Notes: generated by a model from the sequence alone, not told the origin. 64,000 nucleotides of DNA from Beta vulgaris subsp. vulgaris (GCF_026745355.1 NC_079209.1:7154984-7218983), one strand, 5' to 3'; shown: positions 23,637 to 36,460, numbered from the stretch's first letter. A program made the numbers and translations.

Positions 23637-26600
23637 ATGTCATCGGTAGGTACAACTCCGACGACGCCGCATTATCACTTTGATAATTTACCTTTGAAGC
23701 GCAAACTGGAAGATTTCGATTCCACTTTAACTCGAATTCGCAAGAATTCGAGTTCCAATTGCAAGGGAAAATCGGTAATTGATCATGAATTTGAATCACC
23801 GACTTTTGAAAATAGTGGAAATCATTTCCTACGAGGTGAATCAAGCAATTCAAATTATGAGTCTACGATTTTTCCGCTGCAATTCTTTGTTAGGATGATA
23901 TCTGGTGGAAAAACCCTAGTTTTACGCGCGAATTTGGATGATACAGTGGAGATGGTTCACCAGAAAATTCACAAGATTACAGGAATTCCAGTGATGGAGC
24001 AAGGGCTGATATATAGAGGGAAACAGTTGCAGTGGGAGCAGACATTGAAGCAGTGTGGAATTCAGAATGATGCAGGGCTTCAATTGGTGGGGAGAATGCG
24101 TAGCACCAGTGATCCTCGAGCTTGGACGGTAATTACCGAATTAGTTTCGAGTATTTGTAGGATTTGTAGGAAAGAATTACCCTTTGTTGATCCTCGTATT
24201 GTTAAGATTAAGTTGGAACAGTTTATGGAACTACCACTTGATAAAGGAACTGACACTCCTTTTATATCCAATAATAACAAAAAAGTGATGAAGAGTAAAG
24301 AGGAAAGAATACCTAACAGTAGTGATGATGAAGAAGATGAGGATCATAAGAAGAATAAGAGTGATTATTGTAAGATTTTTATGGATGCTTGTGCTCCTCA
24401 TAGTTTAGTCATGCTTTATGTGTCGAAGGAGAAGCGAAATCAGGAGTGTGCGGATGAATGTATCAGGTGTTTTCTGAATTTCGTGAATGATTTTAATGGG
24501 AATTGTAGTGAGAGGGCTTATTGTGCTACGACCGTATTGGAATTCTGTAAATTGCTTAGGATGATGGTGCCAGAAGATGACTTGTTGTATATACATTGCA
24601 GGAGCAGTCTTGGGTCAATGCTGGCAAACGTCGAAGTGGGGCATAAGCATTACAGAGTGTGCGGTCGTGATGGGTCTGAAAGGGAGATCGTGGTTGCTAT
24701 TGGAGACGTGTTTCTTTTTTTGAAGGAAGTAGAGCAGAGGATATTTAAGGACTTGGTGTTGACTGTTGAATCTGATAGCAGCATTGGGCCTTTGAAACGA
24801 GATGTGTGTGATTTCTCTGCTTTTTTGCAGCCTGTGTTGTGCTTCATTGGGAGGGAACTTACTGCAGCAGCAAATTCACGAAAGGCTAAAGGAAGAACTA
24901 GGCCTTTGGCTCAGGAGGTTGATCTTCTCTTTTCACTATTCACTGAGTTGATTTGTTGGATTGATGAATGTCTTAAGAAACTGGAGCGATGCCTGGCCGT
25001 AAAGAAGGAAAATGATGTGATTAATCAAAGTGGTTGGGCTCAGTGTCTTGCTATTCTAAAAGAATTGCATAGCATTTCTCTTCTTTATCCAGGTTCAGAA
25101 GATCGGTTTTGGACCATAATGAGACAGAATAAGACAGCTGTCAGCGGCCTTATTGTTAGATATGCTAAGCGTGCGGATGACAATAGTTGGCTGCTGAAGC
25201 ATAAGGATATCCTGGATTTTGAATCAAGGAGGCACTTAGCAATGTTGCTGTTCCCGGAGGTGAGAGAAGATTATGAGGAATTACACGAGATGTTAATTGA
25301 CAGGTCCAGTTTGCTGGCCGAATCCTTTGAGTATATATCTAATGCACCGATATCTTCACTGCATGCTGGTCTCTTTATGGAATTCAAAAATGAAGAAGCT
25401 ACGGGTCCGGGCGTTTTGAGGGAGTGGTTTTGCTTAGTATGCCAAGCAATTTTTGATCCAAAAAATGCCCTTTTTGTTGCTTGCCCTTTGGACCGTCGAA
25501 GGTTCTTCCCTAGTCCAGGCAAGTAGTTCATAGTCTTGTGTGCCTTCAACTTCAATGCTATGATCCCTTTTTAACATGTAAGTAATGACAACCCATTGAA
25601 TTTGATACGGTTGACATTCCACTATCAGGATATTTTTTGTGGTATCATCAATGGAATTCGTAATGGAACTTCAATAATCAAATTTTTGGGAGATTTACAT
25701 TCCATTGTTTGATATCATGTGAACCCATACTATTATTGGAGTAGCTAGTTAGACATCGTTGAAACCAGAGGAAATATTGAGTTGTTCATCATTCCAGACA
25801 CAAAATATATTATGCAGTCAGAGCTGGGTGATATCCCTTCTCCGCTGTGTGCCTGCGTGTCTTTAGCTATAGGCATAAGTATCACCATGCAGCAAAAACA
25901 GAGAACTTGCTTTTTGCTAAAAAATATTGAGAAGTCAAGCTTGTCTTTCATATTAACCTGTTTATTCATCTTACTGTTTATGCAAAGTATATATGTCTTG
26001 CTTTAAGGTGTGCAAAGGAACGCATCATATGTTTACATCATTATGTGAAGTCCTGCAAGCCTTTTTTTCACACTTCTTTGTTTTCTTGGGAAATTTCTGG
26101 AATCTATATGATCTGTTTCTTAGCTTTCCTCTTAATTTGCTATGCAGCATCTAAGATACATCCCCTACATCTTCGGTACTTCCAATTTTCGGGTAGGGTG
26201 ATTGCTTTGGCCATGATGCATAAGATTCAAGTTGGTGTTGTTCTGGATCGTGTCTTTTTCTTGCAGTTGGCTGGAAGAAAAGTTTCCATGGAAGATATAC
26301 GGGAGGCAGATCCATGTATATATAATAGCTGCAAACAAATATTGGAGATGGATGCTGAATTTGTGGATTCTGATGGTTTAGGATTGACTTTTAGTACTGA
26401 AGTCGAAGAGCTAGGAACAAGGAAGGTTGTGGAACTATGTCCTGGAGGGACAGGCATTGTGTTGAACAGTAAGAACAGGCAGAAATATGTCGACCTGATT
26501 GTTCAGCATCATTTTGTCACATCTGTTGCTGAACAAGTGTCCTGTTTTGCTCAAGGTTTTGCTGACATTCTTGCTGAAGGAAAACTTCGAGAAACCTTTT

Positions 26601-29600
26601 TTGAAAGTTTAGAGCTGGAAGACCTCGATTCGATGTTGCTTGGAAGTGGAAGTGATGTATGTGTCGAAGATTGGAAGTTACATACTGACTATCATGGCTA
26701 TAAAAAGTCCGATCCTCAGATGGTTTGGTTTTGGGAGGTATGTGGAAGCAGTATGTTTGTCATGTTGTGTTGTTTTTCCTCTTTTCATGTAGAAGTGGTC
26801 AATTATTTATGCGTTTGTGTGAATTTAAGAAGCAACCAGGTCTTTAGCTTTTTATACTATTTTCTCCTTGAAACTCTGCTGTTTATTTCCTTCCTTCGTT
26901 TTCTTTTCTTTTTTCCATCGTTTCTTGGACTGAGTAGTGGTGTGATAGTGGAGTTTGGTTATGCTGATATCCTAGTTATGTATGCTACGAAGGGCCAAGA
27001 TCACAATTCAAAGCAGGGCAGTCTTTCCTTTTCATGTTGTTGACAATTTGGTTAGCCTTAGAGCTTTTTTTCAGGGAAGTAAATTCCCCCTGTTATAGGT
27101 TCTGGAATTAAAGCCACATCCCAAAATTCCTTTTTCACTCTCCTCACTCTTGTCCTTCTTCCTCTTCCTATTCCAACCACGGGAGGACGTAGTGGCGCCA
27201 TCGTTGAGCATAAGTGGCAGCAAAAATGGGGAAGGAGAGAAATAAGAGATGAATGAACATATAGAACTTCCTTACCCTCAAAATGCCCTCTGTGGACACA
27301 ACCATAAGTATAGTTTCTGCCAGATTGACCAGAGCCAAACCGTTGGGAGAGAGAGAAAAGAGGAGTTACTCGAAGATGGATCATAATCTTGGAGAAAGTT
27401 GGCCACCTGTGCTGTCATCAGTGTTGAACAAGGTACAATCATGTTAAGAGTTGGATACTTGGATCTTTCTCTGGCTTAAAGAGAGGAAGTCTATGGCCAT
27501 ATTTTTAAAAAAGGGTTTTTCTACATTATACCCTTGTTTTCTTCAGAATCTACGTTGTACCCAAGCCTTTTCAAAATTCGACACTATGACCTTCAATTAA
27601 CAAATAAATTTAACACACCATGCCCTGCGGCTAAGTAAACGTTATCAATTTCATTTACCTTCTATAATATAGTGAAATTAATTTAACTTGTACATAATTT
27701 AACTCCTAGAAGAAATATAAGTCAGATTACTTTTACTAAATTACAGAAAGTAAACGAAATTACTGATGCATAGTTAATGGCTAGGGCATTGTAAAAGGTA
27801 AGTTCAAGGGTATAAAAGGTAAGTTTAAGGGTACTTTGTGGAATTTTGAAAAGGTTGGGGTACAACATAGAAACTTAAGAAACACAAGAGTATGATATAG
27901 AAAACATCACTGGTCTGGGAAATTGTAAGCACTGGTGTTAATATTCAAGAATCAAAAGCCTTATGTTGGGATTGTAAGCAGGGAAAAGTGATGAAGAGGG
28001 GACAGTGTCAATGCGTTGAAAGTGGTGGAAGGGTATCAGTGTCTTTGGTAGTGGTGGTGGTGGGACAGTACAGGGAACTGTCAAGAGGATAGAATGATTA
28101 ATTACCAGAAGGGCGGACTTGGGGGAGTTTGAGAAATGTGTTTTCTCATTTTTAGGAGAACAAAGTACTTCGACTGAATCATTAATTTTAGTTCATTTGT
28201 CTCCTGGATCTCCCCTTATTCCAGACACCTCCTTGGTAGAGTTGCCTCCCTCCGGATATAAGTTTTTGTAAATGTATTGTTATGCTATATGGTTTTAAAA
28301 CTAGTTGTTAATCTCAACTTGTCCAAGTGAGGCTGCCTACATCTGGACAATATACGCCTGTGGTGCTTCCAGACGAATCTTTCTGCGTTCTTATATTCCT
28401 TTCACATTAGAGATCTTCATCCATGACAAATTTTGGAGGTTTCTTTTCTGGCATATACCCAGGAAAATGGATAATGCTTGTGTGAGTTAACGTGAAGACA
28501 TTGAATTTTTGGTGATTTGTGGTACAAATATCAAGGTTGCTAGGAAATAAGTTGTGATGTATACTATACAATATCCTTTAGATTATTTGCACTGCAAATA
28601 TGAAGGGAGCATGGTAATACTTCCTCTGTTTTTTTTCAATTGCAACATTTGCCTTTATGGTGAGTCTATTAAAATAATCAAATGTTGCAACTAGAAAAAA
28701 ACGGAGATAGTATTTCAATATCTAGTTTAAGTCTTATAAATTTCTTGATATTATGTGTCATTGCTGGCTGTTTTCTTTGTGCATTACATGCAATGTTGAT
28801 GTATGATTGATTTTATTTACCACTACTAGATGAAGTTTAATCAGGTGTTTTACTTTTTTCAGCAAGTTCTAGAACTAGGATCTACTAAAACTAGGTCTTG
28901 TATTCTATAAGTTTGAGAAATAGGTCCCACTGAGTAATATTGATATTCTAGCTATGAAATTTTTGACCCTGGAGTTTGATAGGGAATTTTTTTCATGTGT
29001 TCAGTATGCTCAAAATCACTAGTTTTATTGAGATGTAGTATATCAATATTTAGTAGCGTACTACAGAATTGGGATAATTGCTGACAAATTTTAGTGAAAC
29101 CCTTTTTTAATTGGTTTTTAGAATCTGAAAGAGATTAAACAACCTAGGGCCTCTTTAACCACCCCACCCACATATTTGCCCTTGTCCGGTAACCTATGCT
29201 TAATCCTTGTTCTTTTTCACCTACGATGCACTTATCTGAATTTAATTGAACTTATCTGAACATATTGAAACTGATTTTAGTTTGTGTATTGAACTTGGGT
29301 ACCTGCCTAACCTTATCTGACTAAAGTTCACCTAAAATTAGTTTCTTAATAGTGAGAAGAACAAAGCTGAAATCTAACGTAATGAATTGCAAAGAAACTT
29401 TACATTTGCTGTCTACTAAAGAAACTGTGACCTCTGTAAAACTTTGCAGGTGGTTGGACAATTAAACGCTGAGCAAAAAAAGACACTTCTTTTCTTTTGG
29501 ACATCAGTGAAGTATCTTCCTGTGGAAGGTTTTCGCGGTTTGGCATCTCGTTTGCAAATCGACAAATGCTTGGAGTCTCAAGATCACTTACCCTCATCCC

Positions 29601-29713
29601 ATACATGCTTTTACCGTATTTGTATCCCAGAGTATCCATCAAAGGCTGTCATGCGAGAACGTCTCCTTGTGGTCACTCAAGAACATGTAAGCTGCAGCTT
29701 TGGTACTTGGTGA
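23637..29713 (+). CDS. UPL5: E3 ubiquitin-protein ligase UPL5-like (HECT type)
   Basis: Three exons, 23637-25518, 26148-26737 and 29450-29713, give about 911 aa (Arabidopsis UPL5 is about 870). Residues about 80-155 are a ubiquitin-like domain; the HECT domain starts near residue 560 and runs to the C terminus. The catalytic Cys is in SHTCFYRICIP, at about residue 877, the usual 30-40 residues from the end. The protein takes ubiquitin from an E2 on that Cys and passes it to substrates; in Arabidopsis UPL5 acts on WRKY53 and delays leaf senescence. Intron 1 starts with GC (CCAG/GCAAGTA) rather than GT; splicing to GCAG/CATC restores PASK. Intron 2 (2.7 kb) carries MITEs. The reading frame is intact and no lesion is seen, so the gene is probably functional. 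Confidence 0.95.
25519..26147 (+). other. UPL5 intron 1, GC-AG type
   Basis: The donor reads CCAG then GCAAGTAG, a strong match to the rare GC-AG donor consensus, and the acceptor reads TATGCAG. The frame joins as Ser-Pro-Ala-Ser-Lys, as expected from the UPL family. If unspliced, translation stops two codons into the intron. Confidence 0.85.
27513..27908. mobile_element. Terminal-inverted-repeat MITE in UPL5 intron 2
   Basis: About 85 bp at each end are inverted copies of each other (left contains TTTTCTACATTATACCC; right contains GGGTACAACATAGAAAC; both have CCTTTTCAAAATTC in one orientation). Superfamily is unclear; a target duplication was not resolved. It adds about 400 bp to the intron. 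Confidence 0.65.
28620..28710. mobile_element. Short Stowaway-type MITE in UPL5 intron 2
   Basis: A 91-bp element between TA dinucleotides, with ends CTTCCTCTGTTTTTTTTC and GAAAAAAACGGAGATAG inverted, and inner arms TTGCAACATTTG / CAAATGTTGCAA. It can fold into an almost complete hairpin. Confidence 0.75.
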
Positions 29714-31231
29714 TTTTGATGTTATAAGCTAGCTGTGGACATTGGTATATGCACATAAAAAAAGAAGGCTTTAATTTAGAGTTTGTACAGATTTATTAGT
29801 TAGTTTCTGACTTGCAAGTTCGTTCCATAGAAATGGTGCTTTTGCCTTTGGCAAAGTTCGGAAGTAATTATGTCCATTCACCAGGAAAGAATGTATTGTA
29901 AAGAGTTCACTTAGTCGAAAATTGCTGCTCCAAAATTTCTTATCTGCGTCTTTTAAGCAAAATTTTCTGTCTCAGACAGTCTAATTCTCAAACCATCTAT
30001 TACTATTAGTTACAAAAAAGCAAATATATATGCAGTTTAGCAAAATACGTAAAAAGTTATCATATATCAGAAGAATAGGTAACTTTTTTTAAGTATTTTA
30101 CTTGATATAGTTCGATTGCTAATCACCCAATTGGATGGTGGACTAGTGTCTACCATTAGAATGGTAGATACTAGACATAAGCCAAAACGTAGCCAAAAAC
30201 ATAAACATGTGAAACTAATGTACATCAATTGTTCTTCAATGGATATGTGAAATTAATGTACATCAACTATTTTCCAATGAACATCGATCTCAACGATTCT
30301 TCTTTGTTGATCTTTATCTTTATGTTTTTTAGTTTGTTTATTGCAAATATTTCTTTGTTCATTATGTTTTCTTTGTCTGTTCATTAGGTTGAGTGGTTGT
30401 TCATCAGATATTTCTTCTTATGTTCATATTTTTTTCTTGTTGTTCATTGCTGATTCAGATGTTCATTAAGTCTCGTGTGTTGTTCTTCTCTTCTACTTTC
30501 ATCTTCATGTTGCTTAGTCTGTTCATTGAGAATGTTGTTTTGTTCATTGTATTGTAATGTGAAACAACATCGTATAAAATGGTGTGCACCATCGAGTCTA
30601 CCATCTAATTTGCGGTAATCATGTTGTGCTTCTATAGTTGCTTTCTTCTCTACAACAATTTCGTATTTTGTGGAACAATGGTTTGAAATTATGGGCTTGA
30701 AAATCAGGAACAGATTGCAAATTAAAGTTTTTTTCAATTCATGTTATTGTGATTGATTGTGTAGGAGAATCCGTCACTTACTTGGCTTCCCAGTTTCTTA
30801 GTGTCCGTTTTGTACCACTATCAATTTTGGTTTTTGAATTTATGATTGTAAAGTCAAATGATGTATATTGTATGATGAACTTAGAGTAGTTATATTTGTG
30901 ATAGTTTTTCAATATTTTTGGTTTTAGTTTTCTTATATAGACTATCTATGAAACTTTATTGCGACACGTAGTGGACTCTTAGCTCAAAACGTCTTGGGTG
31001 GACCAACTTCACAATGATTTATTGATCATCCAAATTGACTTTATCACACAAACGAAGCTCTCACTTCTTATTTAACTTTCTTTTGGCTACTCCATCATCT
31101 TCATGTGGCCTGAAATCTTGTTCATTATCTGTCAGTTTTAAGTTTTCAGTATTATATTAAGATAAAAGTTTTTGAAAATCTGAAGCAATTATTTAGAGTT
31201 TTGTTGCTTTTGGCCGGTTTTTCAAACTTAA
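29714..31231. other. Intergenic DNA with spaced GTTCATT repeats
   Basis: No gene is seen between UPL5 and the next Helitron-like element. From 30350 to 30550 the motif TGTTCATT recurs about eight times at spacings near 20 bp. It is bordered by blocks containing TCTACCAT (30150-30165, 30597-30605), so the stretch may be an unclassified transposon of about 460 bp. Confidence 0.45.
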
Positions 31232-31493
31232 CTAGTTATTAGGTCCGGGCTATGCTCCGGGTAAGGAAAATTTTCATTATTAATATTATACTTGGAGATA
31301 ATAACGCTAAATATCACTTGGTCTAGTGGTTAAGAGTTTAGTATATAAACTTCAAGACACTAGATCGAACCTTATATTATGCAATCTTTAATTTTTTTTT
31401 TTATTGTATGCGAACTACATGGAGTGCCTTTAGGAAGAGCGCCACGTGACACTGTTCCTTGTTTAGGAACGCCTTTTAATATACTAGTATAGA
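31232..31493 (-). mobile_element. Small Helitron-like element, 262 bp (tRNA-module family)
   Basis: On the minus strand it starts TCTATACTAGTATATTAAAA after host A and ends in a GC-rich hairpin (CCCGGAGCATAGCCCGG) then TAATAACTAG before host T. TC...CTAG ends, a 3' hairpin, insertion at A/T and no target duplication are Helitron hallmarks. In the antisense direction it contains a tRNA-like module: A-box-like TGGTCTAGTGGTTAAG at 31340-31355 and B-box-like AGATCGAACC at 31372-31381. No coding capacity. Confidence 0.85.
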
Positions 31494-31960
31494 TTTGATC
31501 TGCATAGCTGTAAAAATAAGATTAATAATAGTTTATTATACAACTTATATCACACACTTCTTAAAAATTTGGAAATCAACAAATGAAAACGAGTAGTGAT
31601 ACCAAAAAAGATTTACATAAGTTATGAGGAAGCATTTAAAATTTCCAAGCTAGTGATGCACAAAAACATGGTATGAACTTTTACAGAGAAAATTCATACT
31701 AGTAATCTCAAAAATATAATAGAATTATTATTCCATAACCAAATCCAAGTACAGTATCAAACTCTCAAATACCTCCTCTCTGTGCTGTAGCAAGACATCC
31801 ATAAACATGGGCATATCTTAACCAAATAGCTTTGATATATAAATTCATCCATAACCAAACCCAAAGCTTTTTTTTTCCCTCAATAATAATAATAATAGAA
31901 TACTAGTGGAAATGATAATCATAGTGAATTAAAAAGAACAAAAAAACATTTTGATCAAGT

Positions 31961-33316
31961 TCAAGCATCAGACTTCTCAACTGGAACCTCAGTGCTAGTT
32001 TCCTCAGCTGCAACTGCTGGTTCTTCAGTTGGCTTCACTTCCTCCACCTTACTAGCCTCCTCAGCTGGTGCTGCAGCAGCTTCTGTTGGGGCCGCTTCGC
32101 TGGTCTCTTCGACTACAGCCTTCTTCTCTTCTATGGCTGGTGGGGCAGCCTCCTCTTCCTTCTTCTCCACCACTGGCTCTGCCTCAACCTGAGGCGCGGC
32201 TTCCTTTTCTGGCGCGGCTTCTACTGCTGGAGCCTCAGTTTCTACTGGGGCTTCAACAGCTACTTCAGTGGCTTCTGCAGCTACTTCTGCAGGTGTTTCC
32301 TCAGCTGCTGGAGCCTCAGTTACAGCTGCTGGAGCTTCAGCTTCCACTGTTTCGGTGGCTGGCGCCTCAGCCTTGATCACCTCAATTGGTGCCTGAGTCT
32401 CAGGCAATGGTGTGCTTTGTGCTACCTGCAGGATAGCATATTACCAAATCTTAATTGTTAGCACTTTGCTACATATATATAAGACCTTTTAAAACTTGTA
32501 TATATATATATATATATATCCCAAAAGACCATGTTATTAAATGATCAAGCATATGGATTATTGATCTTATAAAATGTTGAACTGTCACATTAATAGTAAC
32601 TATAATTTTGTAAATAATATGTCTGTAGCAGGTGTACAACATAATTATGTACTCTATATATTGGTAAATATACAATCGAAACATGATATGAACAAAAGAA
32701 AACATTGATCTAACTATATGTTTTCAGTAACATGTTCCCTACCCCTCTCATAAGAGCATGTTGTGTCCAATTATATGTTATCTTATAATTATAAATATGA
32801 TGAAAGGGAAAAAAAAAATGTGTGAAATATATGTTCTAACTATATGTGTTTCAATGATCTTGAAGATCAAGGCAGATCGTCATGGAATTTCTTACATCAG
32901 ATCAAATTGATTGTACGGATCATCATCACACACACACTTTGGTGTTGATCTGTATTGTAGTATATCCAAGTATATGAGAAAACAAACATAAAGAACCTAT
33001 GAACTTTTTTCTTTTTTGACAATAAGAAACTATGAACTTAACCTAAGATCAAATCTTTTAACATGAAATTTATAAAACCTACCTAATAAGTTCTAATCAT
33101 CAAACTATATATAAATATGTACAGATCCATAAAAATACTCCTTCTATCTCAAAAATACAAGCATGTTAACTTAGCATAGGGACGACCAAAAAAAATACTG
33201 AATATATTATTTTAGCTCTGAAACAGAGGGAGTAACAAAGATAAACCGCAAAACAAAGGATTAAAATCTATCTTTGTGAAGCACAAAAGTTTTAGGAGAT
33301 GTACCTCAGTGGCCAT
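31961..33316 (-). CDS. Ala/Glu/Pro/Val-rich low-complexity protein, two exons
   Basis: Exon 1 is only 33316-33305 (ATG GCC ACT GAG, then GTAC donor) and exon 2 is 32425-31961 after a TGCAG acceptor, giving 158 aa: MATE-VAQSTPLPETQAP and onward. The start is chosen by this splice, since exon 2 alone has no early ATG. The protein is made of A, E, P, V, T and K with no globular domain, signal peptide or membrane segment, so it is probably disordered and acidic. It resembles the plant proteins annotated as induced stolon tip protein TUB8-like, also with a very short first exon; I am only moderately sure of that, and the function is unknown. The GC-richer exon stands out from the AT-rich surroundings. 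The 879-bp intron holds a Stowaway-like MITE. The frame is intact. Confidence 0.85.
32495..32518. repeat. TA microsatellite in intron of the Ala/Glu-rich gene
   Basis: A short TATATATA run lies within the single intron. Confidence 0.8.
33138..33232. mobile_element. Short Stowaway-like MITE, 95 bp
   Basis: Ends CTCCTTCTATCTCA and, inverted, TGAAACAGAGGGAG, between TA dinucleotides. It lies in the intron of the Ala/Glu-rich gene. Confidence 0.65.
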
Positions 33317-33435
33317 TTGTGGAAATAAATATGGAATGAACTAAAATTGGTGAATAGAAGAAATAATTGAGAGCTTAGTGAGAAAAATATGCTATAGAAG
33401 AGTGAGTTGATGAGATGATCAAATGACTTAGAGCA

Positions 33436-33445
33436 CTATATATAG
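33436..33445 (-). promoter_or_regulatory. TATA box of the Ala/Glu-rich gene
   Basis: CTATATATAG lies 120 bp upstream of the ATG on the minus strand, leaving room for a short pyrimidine-containing 5'UTR. Confidence 0.6.
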
Positions 33446-33625
33446 TAGTGTTATTAGCAATTTAATTGAATAGATTAATAGGATTAGGGAGAAGTTAAGG
33501 CAATAGAAGTGGACCCACTACTAGCAAAAGAAAAGAATCTTAGCAAATTGACACCTCAAATCACTGACATATACAAATGGGCACTAGCTTGTCTAGTTGT
33601 AAATGTATTTTTTCCCTCCCATTTA

Positions 33626-33884
33626 CTCCCTCCGTTTCATATTAATCTACACACTTTGACATTTTACACTATTCATAAATTGTACTTTGATCCTCGTTTG
33701 TGATTTATATGTGAATAAAAACATACTAATGTGGGATCTTGTTAGATTCGTCTTAGTATGTATTTTATTAATATGTACTTTTTATAATTTTTACAAATAC
33801 AAAAATAAAGATATATGTCCTCAAAGTTTTATATTGACATGCGTGAAAAGTGTAAGTGTGTAGATTAAAATGAAACGGGGGGAG
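33626..33884. mobile_element. Stowaway-type MITE, 259 bp
   Basis: Ends CTCCCTCCGTTTCATATTAA and, inverted, TTAAAATGAAACGGGGGGAG, bounded by TA. Inner arms TCTACACACTT / AAGTGTGTAGA pair. Confidence 0.85.
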
Positions 33885-36460
33885 TAATTTACAAAATTAT
33901 ATATCTTATATTATAATTTAGATAATTATATCTTCTTTTTTTTTTTTCTTTATCTATATGTTATAGGCTTTATTTTAATTATTAGGTGTTAAATGAAATC
34001 TATCCTTTTTTGTTTTTAAGAGTAGGGTTGGCCTTGCTGTACTATATTTAAGCATACAAATGTGAGCTATCATGCTTTCATGTTCTTCTATTTCTACTTA
34101 TCGTTTTCGGTTTAGTCTTTTTCCTTGGCCTACCCGAAGTATATTGCCCAAATTTCAGCTCCTTACGCAAAATAGTAGTTGAAATGATAGATGTTTATTA
34201 ATGCATGTTATATATACTTTTTGGACATGATTATTTTCATGGACATAGAGAATACCATACCATTGATCTATTCTTTGTAATATATATATAACTAAGATAA
34301 GCAATGGAATGCATCAATATTTCATATTCTTTGTAAGGTAAAACCAGATGACTTCAATATAATATGCTTACTAATATATATATCATCAACATATATCAAA
34401 GAAGTTATTAAATTTTATGAACTAAAAAAAATTCAAAATATTAAAGATATTGATGCCATTATTATTTGATACGAGAAGCAACAACTTATTAGGACAGCAG
34501 GCCAATAAAATTATTGAATTCCAAGTGAAAAGCCTGAGGATTTTTTTTTATCGGAAAAAGAAAACTAGGAACGGCTATGAACAAAGGACCTATAAAAGCA
34601 TCCTTACGGATTATTGGGAGAAAGAATGGGGCTAGAGAAAGAAAGCCAATATATAGCAAAACGATGAAGACTCGTATCCTTGGTGCGTCATGAATTCTAC
34701 TCCTTGGTTAGCCTCTCTAAAACAATAATTGATGGACATCTTTAAATTTTAACCTGCATCCCAAGTAAACAAGTCAATTTCCCAACGGATTTTCCAAATA
34801 TTTTTGAGGAATTGGTACTACCGAATAAATGCCTGCAGGGTTTAATGTTTTTTAGACTCGTTGTATGTTTTCTCTACTTGAAAAAATAAGTTCGAGATCC
34901 AATAAGTTCAGATCAAGTCCAATACAACACTCAAAATAAATTCCAATAAGGATCATTCATATCCAATAAGTTCAGTTTTTTCAGATGAGGAGGACTCTTA
35001 TATTATCTTAAAAAAATGTCTTACTATTTAATATTTTCAATGCTATAAAAATTATACAAATCTTCGCTTAAATTCATTATAATTATAAAAATAGGTATAT
35101 ATATATGCAGTATTCTAATCATAAGTTTATTTGGTAGCAGTAATTTTTTCTTTTTATGATTCAAGCTAATTAAGTAATTCATCCGGCCTATTTTGATTGA
35201 CGAGCAAAATTAAACGCAGGACTGATAGAATAATTATTGAAGAGTTGTTACCGGTAGTCTGGTACTATACAGATACTATACATGCATGTATGTCTGTTCC
35301 ATGCACATGTTAGACAGAATCTTTCATGTTTGCTTGACACAATCAGTGAATTCAGCTTAGCACCAAAAAAAGAGCGATCAGTACTGATTGGGGTAAAATA
35401 ACAGATGCTGGTAACGTACGGAATCACAGTTCCCTGACCTTATTAGGTGACCAAATATTCTACATTACATTAATTCTGATTTAGAGGATACTAATCAATT
35501 CAATACCCACATATCACATATATGTCACATATACGAATCCCCCTCTCCTTTTTTTTACTTTATACTACTTTTGTGGTTCATATGGATCAAAAACAAACAT
35601 ATGACATATATGTATTATATTCATCAGCCCGTCTCTAGAGACTGACTGGTCACACATTTAAATCACAAAGCGATGTATGTATATATGTAATTAGTAATCT
35701 TATATATGCCTTATGAATAATTACATTTGTTAGTGACTCCAAATATGTAACATCAATCTTGCAATGTGATCAATTTAGTAATGCTTATTAATAACTCTAT
35801 ATTGCACTTGTCAATATTCTCATTAATAATAATTGTCAATAACCCACGTTATATCATCAACTATTGTGTAGTTTGTTCATTGCATCGTATTTATATATAC
35901 TTCCTAAGAAATAAAAATTTATGGGTAATGCAAATTTTTGGGAAGTTATACTTCCCAACTTCAACCAAACGAGCCTAAGTTTGTTGTCTTATGTGCTGCT
36001 AAGCTTTGTAACAGACCTATAAGACCCAAGATTATTAATCCTTAAGCTAATTATCTTTCTTAATAAAATAAAAATTAAGAGAAAGCTCAATTGCTGTACT
36101 GAAAAAGGAAGCAAATTAACAGCTTGGGTATGTCGGCCGTTGCCCAAGGTAGGACCCAAAAGTGAATCACTAATCAGTATACTACTAAATTTAATAATCA
36201 AGATGAAGCCCCAAATACCTACGTTAATTATCCTAATATTAGTAAAAATTGGAAATTATGGTTAAAGATAGGTTTGAAAATTGTATTACCGAGTGGCCAT
36301 CATACCTCCTTATAAACTGAAAAAAAAGGGGCAAAAAAGTTTCTTTAGGATATTACTACATGCACTTGTTAAATTTTGTTATGATAAAAAATAATAAACA
36401 ATATATCATAAATAAAAGCTGCCAAAACTATATTTATAATGAAGCACAATCAAAAGTAAT
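33885..36460. other. AT-rich intergenic DNA
   Basis: No gene is seen. A stretch with repeated CCAATAAGTTCAG (34890-34985) resembles the TGAACTTATT-type MITEs seen also at 29220-29340, 46225-46290 and 59445-59600. Confidence 0.45.

Noticed and set aside
27058..27384. Minus-strand 108-aa protein in UPL5 intron 2
   Set aside because: No recognised domain, no promoter or splice context; it is inside an intron. It could be a scrap of a transposon, but nothing supports a gene.
30350..30560. A CRISPR-like array
   Set aside because: The repeats are only 8 bp and degenerate, and the genome is a plant nucleus.
31232..31493. A SINE, because of the tRNA-like A and B boxes
   Set aside because: The ends are TC and hairpin-CTAG at A/T with no target duplication, and nested copies confirm Helitron-type borders.
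32068..32376. Leu-rich plus-strand protein opposite the Ala/Glu-rich gene
   Set aside because: It is the antisense shadow of a low-complexity coding exon.
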